Shown here piece by piece: positions 35,891-48,428 of a stretch of DNA of 64,000 nucleotides. Origin of the DNA: Hemibagrus wyckioides. Lineage: Eukaryota; Chordata; Actinopteri; Siluriformes; Bagridae. The notes beneath the pieces were generated by a model. That model did not search any database, was not told the origin of the DNA, and saw only the letters and a program-made list of their open reading frames with translations. Location of the stretch: NCBI RefSeq assembly GCF_019097595.1, contig NC_080710.1, forward strand, positions 15,096,280 through 15,160,279, written 5' to 3'. Made by a program: the position numbers and the translations under genes. Every line of letters begins with the position of its first letter. Positions within the stretch are counted from its first letter, which is position 1.

Positions 35891-38012
35891 ATACTCCAGA
35901 GAAGATGGAGTATCTGTCAAAGAGTGTTTGCCTTTAGACTCTACCATCTTGCCACACATGGATTTCTTTAACTTTAACAGAACAACGACCGGATGTCATT
36001 ATAAAGTCTGTTTATACAAGCCTTAGTAAATTGATAACAAAAAAATCAATTGCCTTACTAATCACCAGCCTCTACAGGCTCTTTAAGCCTAAAATGTTTA
36101 TGTGTATGAGCATTGCTGAAGCTATACAAACTATTAGAGAATGAAGTGGTTGAGGAAAAATGTCTTGATTCATCTGAATTGTTTAATAGTAAAACCTAAT
36201 ATTTAAAGTAAGAAGAAGTCAAATATCTATTCAGGGACATAAACTTTGGTTGTGATTTATGGAAGCTGAGCAAGCCTGTTTTTAAATGCTTTAATCAGTT
36301 ATAGCTGTGAGAAAAGAGGAAATATCTGTTTTATCATGTACAATTAATGTGCACTAAACATTGTAGCAAAACTAACTAACCACACATCTTTTGTTACTTT
36401 CTTATTTTCCATTTTCAATTTGCATGCCTTGTACACAACAGTGGTTGTGATCAGCTTCACCCAAGGTTCATTAGGTAGTGCTGACTGGGGGAAAAAATCT
36501 GACTGCTATCTGAAACCACAAATAAACATGTCAGTGCAGCTCAAGAAAAATTCACATATTTCACCTCACACTCCATCACTGTCTCTCTGCATTCTCTCCA
36601 TCTCTTCTTCTTTATTCTCTGTGTGTCTCTGTCTTGGCTGTGATCTAGGGTTTTAGCCGTGCACTGTCCATCATGTCTCCGGGTCCCTTTGAGAGAAATC
36701 TCAGCCCCCTCTGTCTGCCTGTCAACCATATGACCACCCTGGAGAGAGGAAGAGAGAAAGGGAGAGAAAAAGACAGATAGAATGAACACATATGAGTGGA
36801 AATGAGGCAGCCAGGGACACATAAACACACGGAAAAATGAGAAACGGGCAAAGAAGAGAACGAGAAGGGAATGAGGAGGGAAAAAAAAGCCTAGAACGAG
36901 ACAGACATATCATCAGGAGACACCCGTATCATCAGGAGACACACAATGGCTGTCTGAGTTTGAGTTTGAGACACACTGCTTCTATTAGGGACATTGTGCT
37001 GCACCATGGGAAACCTGCAAGAGCTGAGATGGAAGGTATACTGTAACAAAGATGACTGCTTGTCTTGAACTCTTAGGATGAGGAACAGTTCTGAAGTATT
37101 ACCTGATTGAAACCTTCAAAATCTCATGGAAGTTGGTAACTTTACCTCTAAATGAAGAATTATTCCTCAGTGCAATTCTTGACAGCTATGTCATAAAAAT
37201 GAAAAGGTGAAAGATGAAAATTCACTCATTCATTCATCAGTAAGTTTACTCAGCATTGCTAAATAGTTTAAAGTAGTAAGCATTACTAAAAAAAAGTAAA
37301 AGAAATGATAACTAACATATTCTTTACTATTTAATTAAAAATTGTTTAAATATTAATAGACACAGATCAATAAATATTTAAAATGTAACTATTAAATTTT
37401 AAATATTATTTAACTCAGTACTGAGAATTACTAAACCATTAAAATAAGTTGAATAACCACTAACTAATGATAGTAATGATTAAAATATAAGGAAATTATT
37501 CCAAAACAAAATATACTTTACAATAAAAATTGTAACAAAGAGCAGGCATTAAGGTTTTAAATGGTTAAGTGATGATCATTGATCATTCTAATGCATCATT
37601 ATTAAGTATTAGCAGTTCTATTTTACATTTATGCAAAAACACAAAAAGGGCTGAAGGCTTAGGTATTACAAAGAAGACCATTAATAATATGGTGATATAA
37701 TCTATTCAAAGAGAAGGAATTAATAATTCATTAAGGTGTATTCTTAAATTTAACATAGCTAGAAGTAACAAAATATATAATCATATTCCTAAAGTGAGCC
37801 TGGAAGAAGTCCACTGGGGTCAGGTTTCAGCAAAAAGAAGCTGGTCAATATATAATTGACAAATTATGAATTAATATTCAAAGATATCATTGCTATCATT
37901 AGTTAGGGGTTAATGGACTTTACATTTTTATATCTGTTTAGTAAGATGTAGCAATGTGACAGTGTTTATTAATGCTTATTAATACTACAAATGCTTATTA
38001 ATAAAGAAAGTA
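35891..38012. other. Non-coding; no gene seen
   Basis: Very AT-rich in its second half (37200-38000). The region 36640-36960 is purine-rich (GAGAGAAAG-type). Frames there are biased-composition artefacts. Confidence 0.5.
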
Positions 38013-38140
38013 ATGATGAGCAGAAAAGCATCTCAGCATGCACAAATGGGCTACAACAGCAGAAGACCACATTGGGTCCTACTCCTGAAGCTATCATGGG
38101 TACAGACTCACCCAAACTGGACAGTTAAAGACTGGAAAAT
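38013..38140 (+). pseudogene. Tc1-like transposase fragment, plus arm
   Basis: The translation includes GYNSRRPHW and HPNWTVKDWK, the segment between the DNA-binding and catalytic parts of a Tc1-type transposase. It belongs to the same family as the element at 22837-23301. It is followed by a second copy of the same segment in opposite orientation, forming an inverted pair. Confidence 0.75.
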
Positions 38141-38164
38141 GACCATCTGTCTAGTTAGGGTGAG

Positions 38165-38350
38165 GCTATGCTCAAGAGAGCCTCAGATTCTTGTTCTTGA
38201 CTTATGGAACCTGATGTAGTCTTCTGCTGTTGTAGCTCATCCACTTCTTGGTTCGAAGTGTTGTGCAGTCTGAGATGCTTTACTACTTACTGTTGTAAAT
38301 AAAGAGCGCTTAATCGAGTTACTATAGACTTCCTTTCATCTTGACAAATA
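38165..38350 (-). pseudogene. Tc1-like transposase fragment, minus arm
   Basis: The reverse complement reads through GAGCTACAACAGCAGAAGAC, matching GGGCTACAACAGCAGAAGAC on the plus strand at 38048-38067. This arm carries about 19 bases (38245-38265 region) that the plus arm lacks. It extends further toward the transposase N-terminal coding region (GAGTTACTATAGAC near 38315). It is dead, with stops in all frames. Confidence 0.75.
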
Positions 38351-39713
38351 ACAGCATCAACTTATTTGACCAATATGTAGCATTAAGCACTTACTATCTA
38401 TCCCAAATTAAGAATGTGTGCCTTTTTTCAGCTGTTTCAATTATTCATGTATGTAAGTGGGTCTACACAAGGTAAGAAATGCCATTATTTGCTTCAGCTC
38501 TTTAAAATGTATAGCTCTGTCTCACCATTTACTATAGTAAGTAATGCGAAAACAAAACTCGATCAAAGTTTATTTCTCCACTTGTGTTGGTCCCAAGACC
38601 AGCACATAATGTTCAATCAAACAATAAAACCTCAATGTGTTATTTGCTAGAGGTGGTGCAATATGCTCACATCATTTCACTTTCAGCCCCCCATCCCCTT
38701 GTACCCTCTGTGCCTTGATTCTCATTTTCACTCTGCCTAATGACATGTAACAAGAATTAGTTTCAGACTTTCACACTTCCTTTACAAAGGTGGAACTCTT
38801 CCAGGTTCAAGCTGCTGTGACAACCACCAAGCTGTAATTTCCCTCTCTGCCATCATTAGATTAGCACTTAGAGTGTCAGTAGAATGAATATGGCACCTTT
38901 CCCAAAGGGTGTCGGCAACAGTAAGGGTCCATTGATCAACTTCTCAGTTTTGTGCCAGTTTTGTAAAAAGCAGAAGAGAGGGGTAGAGTTGGGTGGGTAA
39001 CGTAACCCAACTTTATCTGTATTTGGATAACTTTTATAGTCTGCTGACTTTGAAAGTTCACATTGAAAAAATATCTGCAGTTTCCAGATACTGTGAATTA
39101 AAATAAATTAATATTTCAGTCAAACAGCATTAATCAATGAAGACTGCAGATTACCCTGTATAATGTAAAATGCTTAGAAATGTAACTTACAATGGTAAGA
39201 ATCATAACAGTATGTTTATGAGAGTATTCTTAATGAATGAGTCAGACTCTGCTTACAAATGTAGCTCACAAGATTAGCCACATTTAGCAAACTAAACACT
39301 AAATCTGTCCATCACTGTGTTGATAAGATTAGGATCCTATGAATAGGTAATTGTACTTCATTACTCTCTCAATCTCATTCCTTTTCAGCAACCACTTTTT
39401 ACTTACCAGGTTTGTGGTGATTCTCTGTGATGGTCCCTTAAAGCTATATTTTAAACAACTAACAGAATATTTCATGACTTTAACACATGCTATTCAGAAC
39501 TAGTATCCATTGGCAATAAAGGCAGTGTTCTAGAAGACCATGGGTTGTTAATTTCACAATCATTTTTCTCTTTAGTGGCTTTTCTAATAACCTCTCTAAA
39601 ATATTCATTCATTAGTTGCATTGAGTCGGAGGAAGAGGATGGTGGAAGGTCTAGGCTTGGCATAAAGAAGTGCAAACATTTCACTTTGTTTAATAATGAC
39701 TGCCTCAAATGAT
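38351..39713. other. Non-coding; no gene seen
   Basis: AT-rich sequence with short chance frames. No repeat of recognisable type. Confidence 0.5.
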
Positions 39714-40125
39714 GTCTCTGAGTCAGAGACGGATGCAGGTGCAGTTTAGAAATTTATTAAAACTGTCAAACAAATCCAAAACATGAAGCAGATTTGTAAA
39801 CAGGAACAAGCAGTAAGTCAGGCGATCAGCAAACAACAGGTCTAGAGCAAAATCTAAAATACAGAATCCAGGAAGCAAAGCGAGATCAAAAAAGGAGATT
39901 AGCAAACATGCAAACAAAGGGCTTGGTAATGGTATGCTGAGCAGTACTTTGCAAAGAGTCAGCGTGAAAGTCAGTGTGTATACAGGGTGATGGAGTGATT
40001 GGGAAGAGGTGTGACAATTCGCATTCACGTGAGTGGGAGGGTCACGTGCCGGTGCTTGAAGACTGTAGTCGGCTATGGCTATGTTTGTAGACCACAGTGG
40101 GTTCTGGGAAGTGAAGTTTCTGAGT
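39714..40125 (-). mobile_element. LTR-like retroelement repeat, old
   Basis: On the minus strand it starts near an AACTTCACTTCCCAGAACCC block and has CACGTG twice. It continues through a TGTATACAC TATA-like stretch and CTTTGCAAAGTACT. It ends with a TTTAATAAATTT polyadenylation signal and GCACCTGCATCCGTCTCTGA. This order matches LTR-like repeats I know from fish. The terminal 17 bases (39714-39730) are a palindrome. Direct LTR partners or a target duplication were not found, so it could be a solo LTR or a non-autonomous element. Confidence 0.5.
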
Positions 40126-40510
40126 TGGTGTGACTGACTAAAAAAATGAAAAATAAATCCGCCTGGCTTAAGCCAACCATGGGAGACATTCAGCTACATG
40201 AAGCATATGCCTTGCAAAGGTAGAGAGGGAAAGCTTGAAGGAAGAGCTGTGCTGGATGAACATGCTACCACTAAAAAGCACCAAAGCCTACTTCAATCTA
40301 AAAGCAAAATAAAGGCACATTTGAAGTCAAAAACATATTCCACTGAGAAGGATAAATCTGCTGTAGATGACCTCTGAATTCAACAGTGTGCTAAAGTAAG
40401 CAGATTTTAGTTTTTTAAAAAAAGGGAAATAAAGAGGCTATAGGTTTACATAAGCTCATACTTCCCAAACAGAGCAGTCAGTAGAAGAAGACTTTATTTA
40501 TATAAATTGA
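40126..40510. other. Non-coding; no gene seen
   Basis: Purine-rich sequence without recognisable structure. Confidence 0.5.
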
Positions 40511-40740
40511 AACTCCAGTTTCCTCCTAGTTGAAAGACATGCACTGTGTGCGGATTGGCATTTCGAAATTGTTGGTCTTGTGTGAACGGGTGTGTGAGTG
40601 TGTGTGTGATTGTGCTGTTATGAGCTGGCACCCAGTGCATGGTGTATCCTGCCTTGTGCCCCGAGTCCTCTGGGATAAACTATAGACTCCCAGCAACCCT
40701 GTGTAGGATATTCAGTACAGAAAATGGCTGGATGGATTAT
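40511..40740 (+). mobile_element. SINE copy, 3' two thirds
   Basis: CCAGTTTCCTCCTAGTTGAA, AGACATGCACTGTG, a TGTG-rich middle, GGTGTATCCTGCCTTGTGCC, GGGATAAACTATAGACTCCC and CAGAAAATGGCTGGATGGA follow in the family's order. The tRNA-like head is absent. The end is the expected GGATGGAT-type tail. Confidence 0.75.
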
Positions 40741-40860
40741 AATAATTTTAGTTTTGTTGTATTCTCCCATAAATGTTGCCATTTTATCATATTTCAGTTT
40801 CACTTCACTGTTAAATTTCATTTAAACATTATTTTCAGCATTTCTTTGACCCTTTGGATA

Positions 40861-41250
40861 TTATTCTGATTCTCCACAAGTCGTCTTCATAGCACTCGGC
40901 TTCTTTGTACTTTTGAAGGCCCATTAAAAATCCACACAGCATTAAGGGCGAGTCACACTTAAATGCGTCTCCCTCATTCTGGCTGGTCCAGAATAGCCTC
41001 CGGTAGCTACCTGATTGACTTTCTCCATGAAGGGTAATTGATTGGTGGGGATTATGTGGAAAGTCTGGCCCTTGATAAAGACAGGCGGGCTGTGGCAGAG
41101 CAGCCAAGCGAACCAGTCGGCCCACAGAAGTCCCTGTCTCAGCCCATTACAGGGTGACTTACCGCCGCACAACACGGAAAGGCTATTTGTTACATGCTAC
41201 TGCCCTCACTATTTTCGGCCTTGATTAAATACTACCTACTTCATTTCCGA
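40861..41250. promoter_or_regulatory. Candidate conserved non-coding element (unproven)
   Basis: Repeat-free and of balanced composition in an AT-rich area, with GGTAATTGATTGG (homeodomain-type cores) near 41033. It contains several short frames on both strands, none with a splice context that I can defend. An unrecognised exon is possible but unsupported. Confidence 0.25.
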
Positions 41251-41957
41251 CTTCAATCTTCAGCTTCACTCTGTATATCATGAGGAACATAGCTGCAAGA
41301 GGGCTGCTACAGAGGAAAGCGACAAATATTTATTTAATATTGGCTTATGTACAAGCTGAAATTCTTTAAGAGAAAAATAGTTTCTCTATCTTCTAGAGCC
41401 CTGAACTTAGGGAAAATATTCTTGGATGCATATTTTCAGCATTTATCTTAACTTAATCACTCTGTTTACTGCTACTCAGGTCATTATGAGGGCACTTTAA
41501 ATTGTGATAATACAAAATGAATAAGAAGTTCTCTCCTCTGGAAACATTGTCTCATGTTTGAAATAATAGATTATCTTGATCTAAACTGTGATCATACACT
41601 AAAATATTCACAAAACCATTTATTAAAAATTCATACCTCATAATTGTTTATGGCTTTCCCAAAAATCTGTCATTAGGTTTCAGTTACTTTTATTCTGTCT
41701 GCTGGACAGGACATCTGCTTCCTCAAGACAGGCTGGTGTTTATTTCTGATATTGCTTTAAAATAATTTTTCCTCTCTCTGCCATAGTTAATTACTTCACG
41801 AACACTGAAGTAAATACAGATGCAATTATTTGGGGGGATTGAACTCTAGCTGATTAGATTAGCCTGTTTATTAGTTTGCTTATCTTACCTATAGTATATT
41901 TAGCTAGGTAGTACTAGAGGCAGAAAAATAATCATGCATGTATTGTTGATTTAGTCT

Positions 41958-41958
<1 letters not shown>

Positions 41959-42030
<72 letters not shown>

Positions 42031-42031
42031 T
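41959..42031. repeat. (GATA)n microsatellite
   Basis: About 18 perfect GATA units. Confidence 0.95.
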
Positions 42032-42832
42032 CTTTTTATTTTTTACATAATAAAAATGGCTGATCAACATATAGTCAATCAACATATAAATCCATAAATC
42101 TCTGAAATTAACTCTGCCCTTTATCTCCATCTCAGCTAGTGCCCATGCTTTTAGCTGATTATCCCACATATGAAAATGCACTGAAGTGGCCCATGTGGTG
42201 GTTTTTCGTGGTAAATGGACAATGTTTTGAGATCATTAAAGGAAAAATAAAATGTAACATTGAATAATCCACTTAATTAGCATTAAATCTATTGTACTAT
42301 GTCACATCAGTTAGTTATATTTATTAATGATGCACCCAAAATATTCAGTTGAATTGGTTTTGTCAGTGCAAGTTCTCAAAAATGGGCTCATGGGGAGAAA
42401 TGTGTACTCATTGTGTATATATATGATGATATATATATGGAGTCACTGTGAACACAACTGGGCTATTTCAGCAGTGTCATAATCAGAATGTTTACCTTGT
42501 AGCACTATCTGAACAGTTTCGATCTGGGCTAGATGCCATGTTGTAGAGTACATTCTCACATTTATCCAGATAATAAACATATTGTTCATTTGTCCCTTGT
42601 TGTCAAATGCAGCATTTTAGGAAAACATAAATAATGGAACAGCTGAACAAATAAATGCATCAGCTCTAAACATGACAGTGTCAAGGTTTATTATTCATAC
42701 TGTATTATCATTTGCCTTTTCCATCATTGTCAGTTAGAATAAACAGTAACTCTTCTTCCAAATCAGTGTGTTTCAGATATATTTAGTTACATCCAAAATA
42801 TACATATTTTTATAATTGATGTATATTGTATA

Positions 42833-43767
42833 CACTGTATGGACAGAACTATGTGGATATCTGACCATCACACCCACATGTGGGTCATCCTCAAACTGTT
42901 GCCACAAAGTATTTACTGCTCATAAATGTCTTGAAACAGATTATTTGGGACTTTTGTCGAACCAAGCTGCAACAGCACCATAAATGGACTTAGAATGCTA
43001 GCCAAAAAATATGTGGACTCTTGATCATCACAGCAAGATATTTATATTTATAAGTTTGTTTTTTTTTTTCTTTCCCTAACCTTTGCCACAAAGTTGGAAG
43101 CACACAGTTTTACAAGATGTCTTTGTATGCTGTAGCATTAAAATTTCCTTCAGTGGAACTAAGTGGACCAACAACGAGGTCCTTTTTACTTTCTGAAGGT
43201 ATAATCCAGTTCCCAGATGATGGCAACATACATCAAATGAATGTAATTCAGTGCTGAACAGAATATGGTGAATTTTGAATATCATCGCCTGGAAACCTCG
43301 CCCCTCATCCACTACATAAGCAATGCTACCACTACTGAGTGCTTGAAGTGTCCAAAATTCCACACAAACATTCCAACATTTTTTCAGTTAAATATATGTA
43401 TTATCTGGGTTCTTGAAGTGTACTTCATCATGTTGGACTTTTCAGTATGAACACACTACTCTATATAAAATGATGCATAAGTACATGAGGTTTGGGATGT
43501 ACCTATGGTTTCAAAGTTGGAGTAGAAAAATTTGAGCAGTCTGCACAGAGCCCTGACCTCACCCCCACTGAACACCTTTGGATTGAATTGGAATAGAGAC
43601 TAAGCCTTTGGTCTCTTTACCTGAAATCAGTGCCTAATGCACTTTTAGCTTAATGGACAAATCCTCACAGCACCACTCCAAAATCTAGTGGAAAGCCTTA
43701 ACAGTAAACAGCAAAGGGGGACTAGACACGAGTGGTCAGATGTCCACAAACATTTGGCCAGATTGTG
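42833..43767 (+). mobile_element. Tc1-like element with nested left ends and an insert
   Basis: The outer left end CACTGTATGGACAGAACTAT and the right end (GTCCACAAACATTTGGCCAG) are inverted relatives. A second left end, AAAAAATATGTGGACTC, lies inside at about 43004. Transposase-derived sequence follows (GCCACAAAGTTGGAAGCACA, GTCTTTGTATGCTGTAGCAT). It is interrupted from about 43190 to 43510 by unrelated sequence and resumes with TGCACAGAGCCCTGACCTCA. The copy is therefore a nested or rearranged element. The family resembles Tc1-like repeats abundant in catfish. No frame survives. Confidence 0.75.
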
Positions 43768-45755
43768 TGTTTGCTGACACTGAAGCAAAAATGATTCTGA
43801 CTTAATTGTATTATATGCTTTTTTAAATTATACAACAGATGCACACTATGAGAAGGGAAGTAAAGAAAAACATAAACACAGAGCAGTCTGTAAAGCGAAA
43901 ACTTCCCAAATTTGGCAGAATTGGACAGAGAGGAGAACATTACCAGTGTCATGCCAATATGTAAACTGCACATCCACCACAACACATCTTCAGCACTATG
44001 CTTCCCCCGAGTTCTGCTACAAACACAAACACGCAACCAAAATAGGGTGATTGCACAGCTCTATGTGTGCAGGGCTTGGGGAGTAGAATCTCATTTCAAG
44101 TGCACTGTTGCCTGGCAGCCATTTTAAAAATGACTAATAGAGGGTGCTGATTGGTGGGTAAACAGCTTATGTGCTATAAAAAGGCACTGATGTGTTCCCA
44201 GTCCACTTTTATCTTATTAATCCACAATACTGATAGGATTTGCAGAAGCGTTGACATTTTCCATGCAAAATATTTTAATATTTAGTGATGAACTTATGAA
44301 AAGTAAGACTTTTCATTTCACCAACTCCTTTTTTGCTGACTGTTGCTTCAATTTATGCTAAAAATGATCAAATTTATGATAAAATTATGTAGTTTATAAA
44401 TGACATTTTACAGTTATTTCTTTAAATAATGCCTTGCAGAGGTAGTTCCAATGTTCGTGATTATATTATTATTATTAGTAGTAGTAGTAGTAGTATTGTT
44501 CAAAAAAGGACCTTAAAATGAATTTATTTGATTGAATGCAACAATTGTGATTATATTATTTTACTTACAGCCCTTTAGTGCAGAAATAAATTTTCATTTT
44601 TATAACTATATTTTGATTTTATCTATGAAGCAAAATATTCATCCCCAGTAACTGCTTTCTCCTGGACAGAGTGGCAATAGATCTACAGTCTATCCTGGTA
44701 ACACTCAGCATGAGGTAAAATATATAGGAATATAAAAATAATAATAGTGAGAGCAAACCTTACATTATTAAATCTGTATCCAGTTATAACCTTTATGCTA
44801 TGTGATACTTACATTTTTAATAAAAATGCATTAGTACCAACTGACACTGACAGTTGTGATTCACCGTCATCAGGGCAGTTGATACTAACGCATTCTTATT
44901 AAAAATCTTCTGAGGACACATTAAAAGTAAGGCTTGTGTTTCTTACTGATACATGCTCTGCTTCTGTCTATGTCTAATGACATTTTTATTGACCCATTTT
45001 TATCCCCGGTAACCTGATTGCATTCACAATATGATGATTTTCAGTTTATTTGTCATTTTAGTACACAGATGAAACACTCTTTAACTTTTGTCATAGGAGG
45101 TTTTCATTATCAAAGTCCATTAAGCGAATTTATTTAGTGCATTAAGAGGTTGCATCAGTGTATTTAAACAATTTTCTCATCATCTTGTTGCTCTTATGTC
45201 ATTGCTGCTCATTTGTTGTCTTTAATTAGATTTAGGTTTAATTGATTTATAAAGCACAGCTAACCTTAAAGAACTGTGCCTCCAAACAAGTAGTTAGAGC
45301 TGAGTTTCAACTGTAGCTCTGTTATAAAAGTCATGCTGCATTCACTGGAGGGTGTGTGTGAACAAAAGATCCTCAGCAAACTATTAGTCACTGGATAAAC
45401 AGAGAAGCACCTCCAGCAGCAGACTAATACACCTGTGTTTTACTGAGAACTGTCATGCCAATGCTAAGTCACTCTTTACCATAGAAATTAGACTTTATAT
45501 TTAGCTGCCTGACTGCAGAAGCCGTCCAGACCTGCACTGTCCAACCAAACCAGGACTAGCACTGTGTATTTGATTATATTATTTTTCTTTGTAGTATCAA
45601 TAGTAGTAGTAATTATACTAATAGGGCTAAGCCTTTCACCAATAAAAAGACATCAATATAAAGATTTGTTTTTGCCATCCGAATCTTATCAGATTATTTT
45701 CTGCTAATAAATGAAACCAAGCTGCAACAGCACCACAAATGGTGTTCAGAAAAAG
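43768..45755. other. Non-coding; SINE fragment; no gene seen
   Basis: Contains ATT/AGT short repeats (44464-44495) and the SINE fragment at 44648-44713. Nothing else recognisable. Confidence 0.5.
44648..44713 (-). mobile_element. SINE fragment, reversed
   Basis: GTAACTGCTTTCTCCTGGAC, then AGTCTATCCTGGTAACACTC and AGCATGAGG, matches the reverse complement of the SINE 3' region. Only about 65 bases remain. Confidence 0.55.
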
Positions 45756-46244
45756 ACTGGACAAAAATATGTGGACTCCTGATCCTCACACCCATATGTG
45801 TGTCCCAAATTGTTTCCCCAGTTGTATAGGATGTCTTTGCATGCTGTAGCATTAACATTTCCTTCAGTGGAACTAAGGCATCTAGCCCAAACATGTTCCT
45901 GCATGACAATGCGCCGTAAACAAAGTGAGGTCTGCAAGGACATGGTATGTGGATGAAACTGAGTGACCTACACAGAGCCCTGACATCATCCTACTGAACA
46001 GCGTTGGGATTTATTGGAATGCAGACTGCACCCCAGGTCTCCTCATCTGACATTAATACCTGACCTCACTAATGCTCGTGTATGAACGATCACAAATCCC
46101 CACAGCCACGCTCCAAAAGCTAGTGAAAAGCCTTCACAGAAGAGTGGGATTTATCATAACAGCAAAAGAGGTCTGGAAAGGAATGTTCAAGAAGCACAAA
46201 TGGGTGTGATGGTGAGATGTTCACAACCTGTCAGCCATGTAGTT
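45756..46244 (+). mobile_element. Tc1-like element, second copy of the same family
   Basis: The left end GGACAAAAATATGTGGACTC and the right end (GATGTTCACAACCTGTCAGC) match the family of 42833-43767. The middle is less disturbed: GTCTTTGCATGCTGTAGCAT, CCTGCATGACAATGCGCC (translates to LHDNAP, the block with a catalytic Asp), CACAGAGCCCTGACATC and GTGATGGTGAGATG. Stops and frameshifts are present. The 20 bases ACCAAGCTGCAACAGCACCA lie just outside its left end (45716) and also before the inner left end of the first copy (42961). Confidence 0.8.
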
Positions 46245-48428
46245 TATAAAGAAGTGAGGCTTGTGGCTGATTTCTGGTTTCAGTTGTGTCACATAATTAC
46301 ACAGGTTGAAATGACCTTTGTTTTTTTTTTTGTGCATTAAGGATAATTATTTTCAGCCTCCTTGACTGGTGCATCCATAACACATCATGAGCAGCGACTG
46401 AGAAGACATAAATGAAATACTATTTAAGGTTTAATTAACATGAATAAGGTGAATTATTAACTCAATCATCTATATTTTTCTGAAGGTACTTTAGGTGGTG
46501 AAACAAAAAAGTAGATGAAACACACATGCAGTCAAAATATAAAATACAGTTTAGCATACAAGTTTAATTGCACCTTTTTAGTTTAGCATCTATGGCAAGA
46601 AACCAGGGTTATTACAGGCAAGAGATACTTAAACAAAATAATAAATCATAAATGCAGCTCTGTGTGTGTGTGTGTGTGTGATCAGTGAAATCTGCATTGA
46701 CACTAATAACGACGCATCTTTGGTAGATATTCAATTTCAGCTGTCTAATCTAATATCATGAGCAGGCATCAGTGGCTTTGCTGGGTTTGATACCATGGAT
46801 TGAGAAACATTAGAGATGTGCTGGAACAATGTGAAGATTTCCAGCTGCATCTTCATTGCCATTGAATCATCTTTAGCTGTGAACAGATGCTTGATCAGAT
46901 AGCTCTGGAAATGAATTGGTGTAAGAAGTTATTGACAACTGTCATTGATTACGTTCATAATGCATCATTGTCAAGCAATCTTCAATAATGGTTCTGGCTC
47001 CATCTGGTCTGAGTCCTGCATGCATTTATCACTACAGTGGCCAATTACTGTATATCAGAAAAATGGTTGCTTTTGTCTGACACTTTGTTATCAAAGCAAT
47101 GTCAGGGACTATTATGTAGCCATGAAAGTGTGAGCAAACATATACCAAGTCAAATAATATGCAGAAATAAATCCAGAAATCAAGAATAACAGCTGTATAT
47201 TACTATGATTACTATGATTATGATCAACAATAATATTCTGTCTTTGCTTTCTATTGGCATTTCCAGTGATGACCAGCCTGACACCAGATATGAGTGACCA
47301 TTTAGAAGTTTTTTATAAATACTATCCACTGTCCATACAATCATTCCATTCCATTTCCATCCCAATACCATTTGAAGGTTTTGCAAATAGGCTTATCCAT
47401 TTATTTATTTATTTTTGTTTGTTCACTCACAGCATTTTGTGTGTGTGTGTGTGTGTATGCCAATTTTATTCCAGATAACCTGACAAGCAGCCAGTGAGCC
47501 ATCAAAGATTATTTCCCAAAGCAATAAGCCTTATCTATTCACCGAAAGTAGATTACAAAGGCCTGTAAATGCTTCACCGTAGCTTATCGTGCAAACATTG
47601 TACAGATTAATGCCATTGATTCTAATTGGACGCCGCTCCAGAAAGCTGAAGCGGAGTGAGAAAGATGTCGATATGAGCAAGAGGAAGTAATTAAAAAAGG
47701 TAATCCCTGATGAGCCTGGGTAATGATGGCAGCCCATGGTCTGTGTCTAAGCTGCAACTTTTCACTCTGCTATATTTAGTGCTGTCTGCACTCTGCTTAC
47801 ATGCATTATGATTAACAGCCTGTTTTTTTTTTGTTGTTGTTGTTTTGTTTTGTGTTTTTTTTTTTACACAATAGGCGGGTTTATAAAAAAAATCCACTAC
47901 CTGAAAATACCTGCATCTAAGATTTTCTCAAGCGTTGTTTTTAGAAAAGCGAAACACGATATACAATATGTTTTTCCGCTAATGTCATTTCTAGGTTTTA
48001 TTAAAATCTTAGCTTACATTTTTATCATTTATTAACAATCTTATCTTTGACTTTATATAGAGACGCTTGCCATTTAGACCTAATTATATGAAACAAATCT
48101 GTTTAGACTAGCCACTGTGTCGTAGCCTGAAGCTGCTTTATCTCACCTCAGCTCTAAATGCCACAATGTGCGACTAATGTGTCCTTTGTACAGCTTTAGC
48201 TGCTCTTCATTTGTGAAAGAGCATTTAAAGATAGGTAAAATAAATAAGGTTGAGGTTGCTTTAATGTTGTATATTTACCACTTGACATGAAAAGACCTCA
48301 GTAATGTGTGATGGCTCAGTAATTTATGAGTAAAGGGCATTTATTCTTGACCTGTTAGTTTCAGACATTAAGGTCATTTTCATATTGGCAGACAGTGATG
48401 TGAGGTCTGTGTAACTTAGTAGCTTAAT
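46245..48428. other. Non-coding; no gene seen
   Basis: Includes TG microsatellites (46661-46680, 47438-47456) and the patch 47490-47800. T-rich runs at 47822-47868. Confidence 0.5.
47490..47800. promoter_or_regulatory. Candidate conserved non-coding element (unproven)
   Basis: A repeat-free patch with TTGATTCTAATTGG (homeodomain cores) and TGATTGATTA-like neighbours, of balanced composition. No frame above 70 codons. Called by texture only. Confidence 0.25.

Larger units (their letters stand above)
40741..42832. other. Non-coding; candidate regulatory patch and GATA tract
   Basis: No gene is supported. Includes 40861-41250 (listed separately) and the GATA tract at 41959-42031. The minus-strand 96-codon frame at 40835-41125 has no recognised domain. 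Confidence 0.5.

Noticed and set aside
36541..36913. Several overlapping frames of 60-95 codons
   Set aside because: They come from a purine-rich/pyrimidine-rich stretch of low complexity. Leu-Ser-Phe bias reflects base composition.
40835..41125. 96-codon minus-strand frame as an exon
   Set aside because: I could find no splice-site pair or protein family that supports it.
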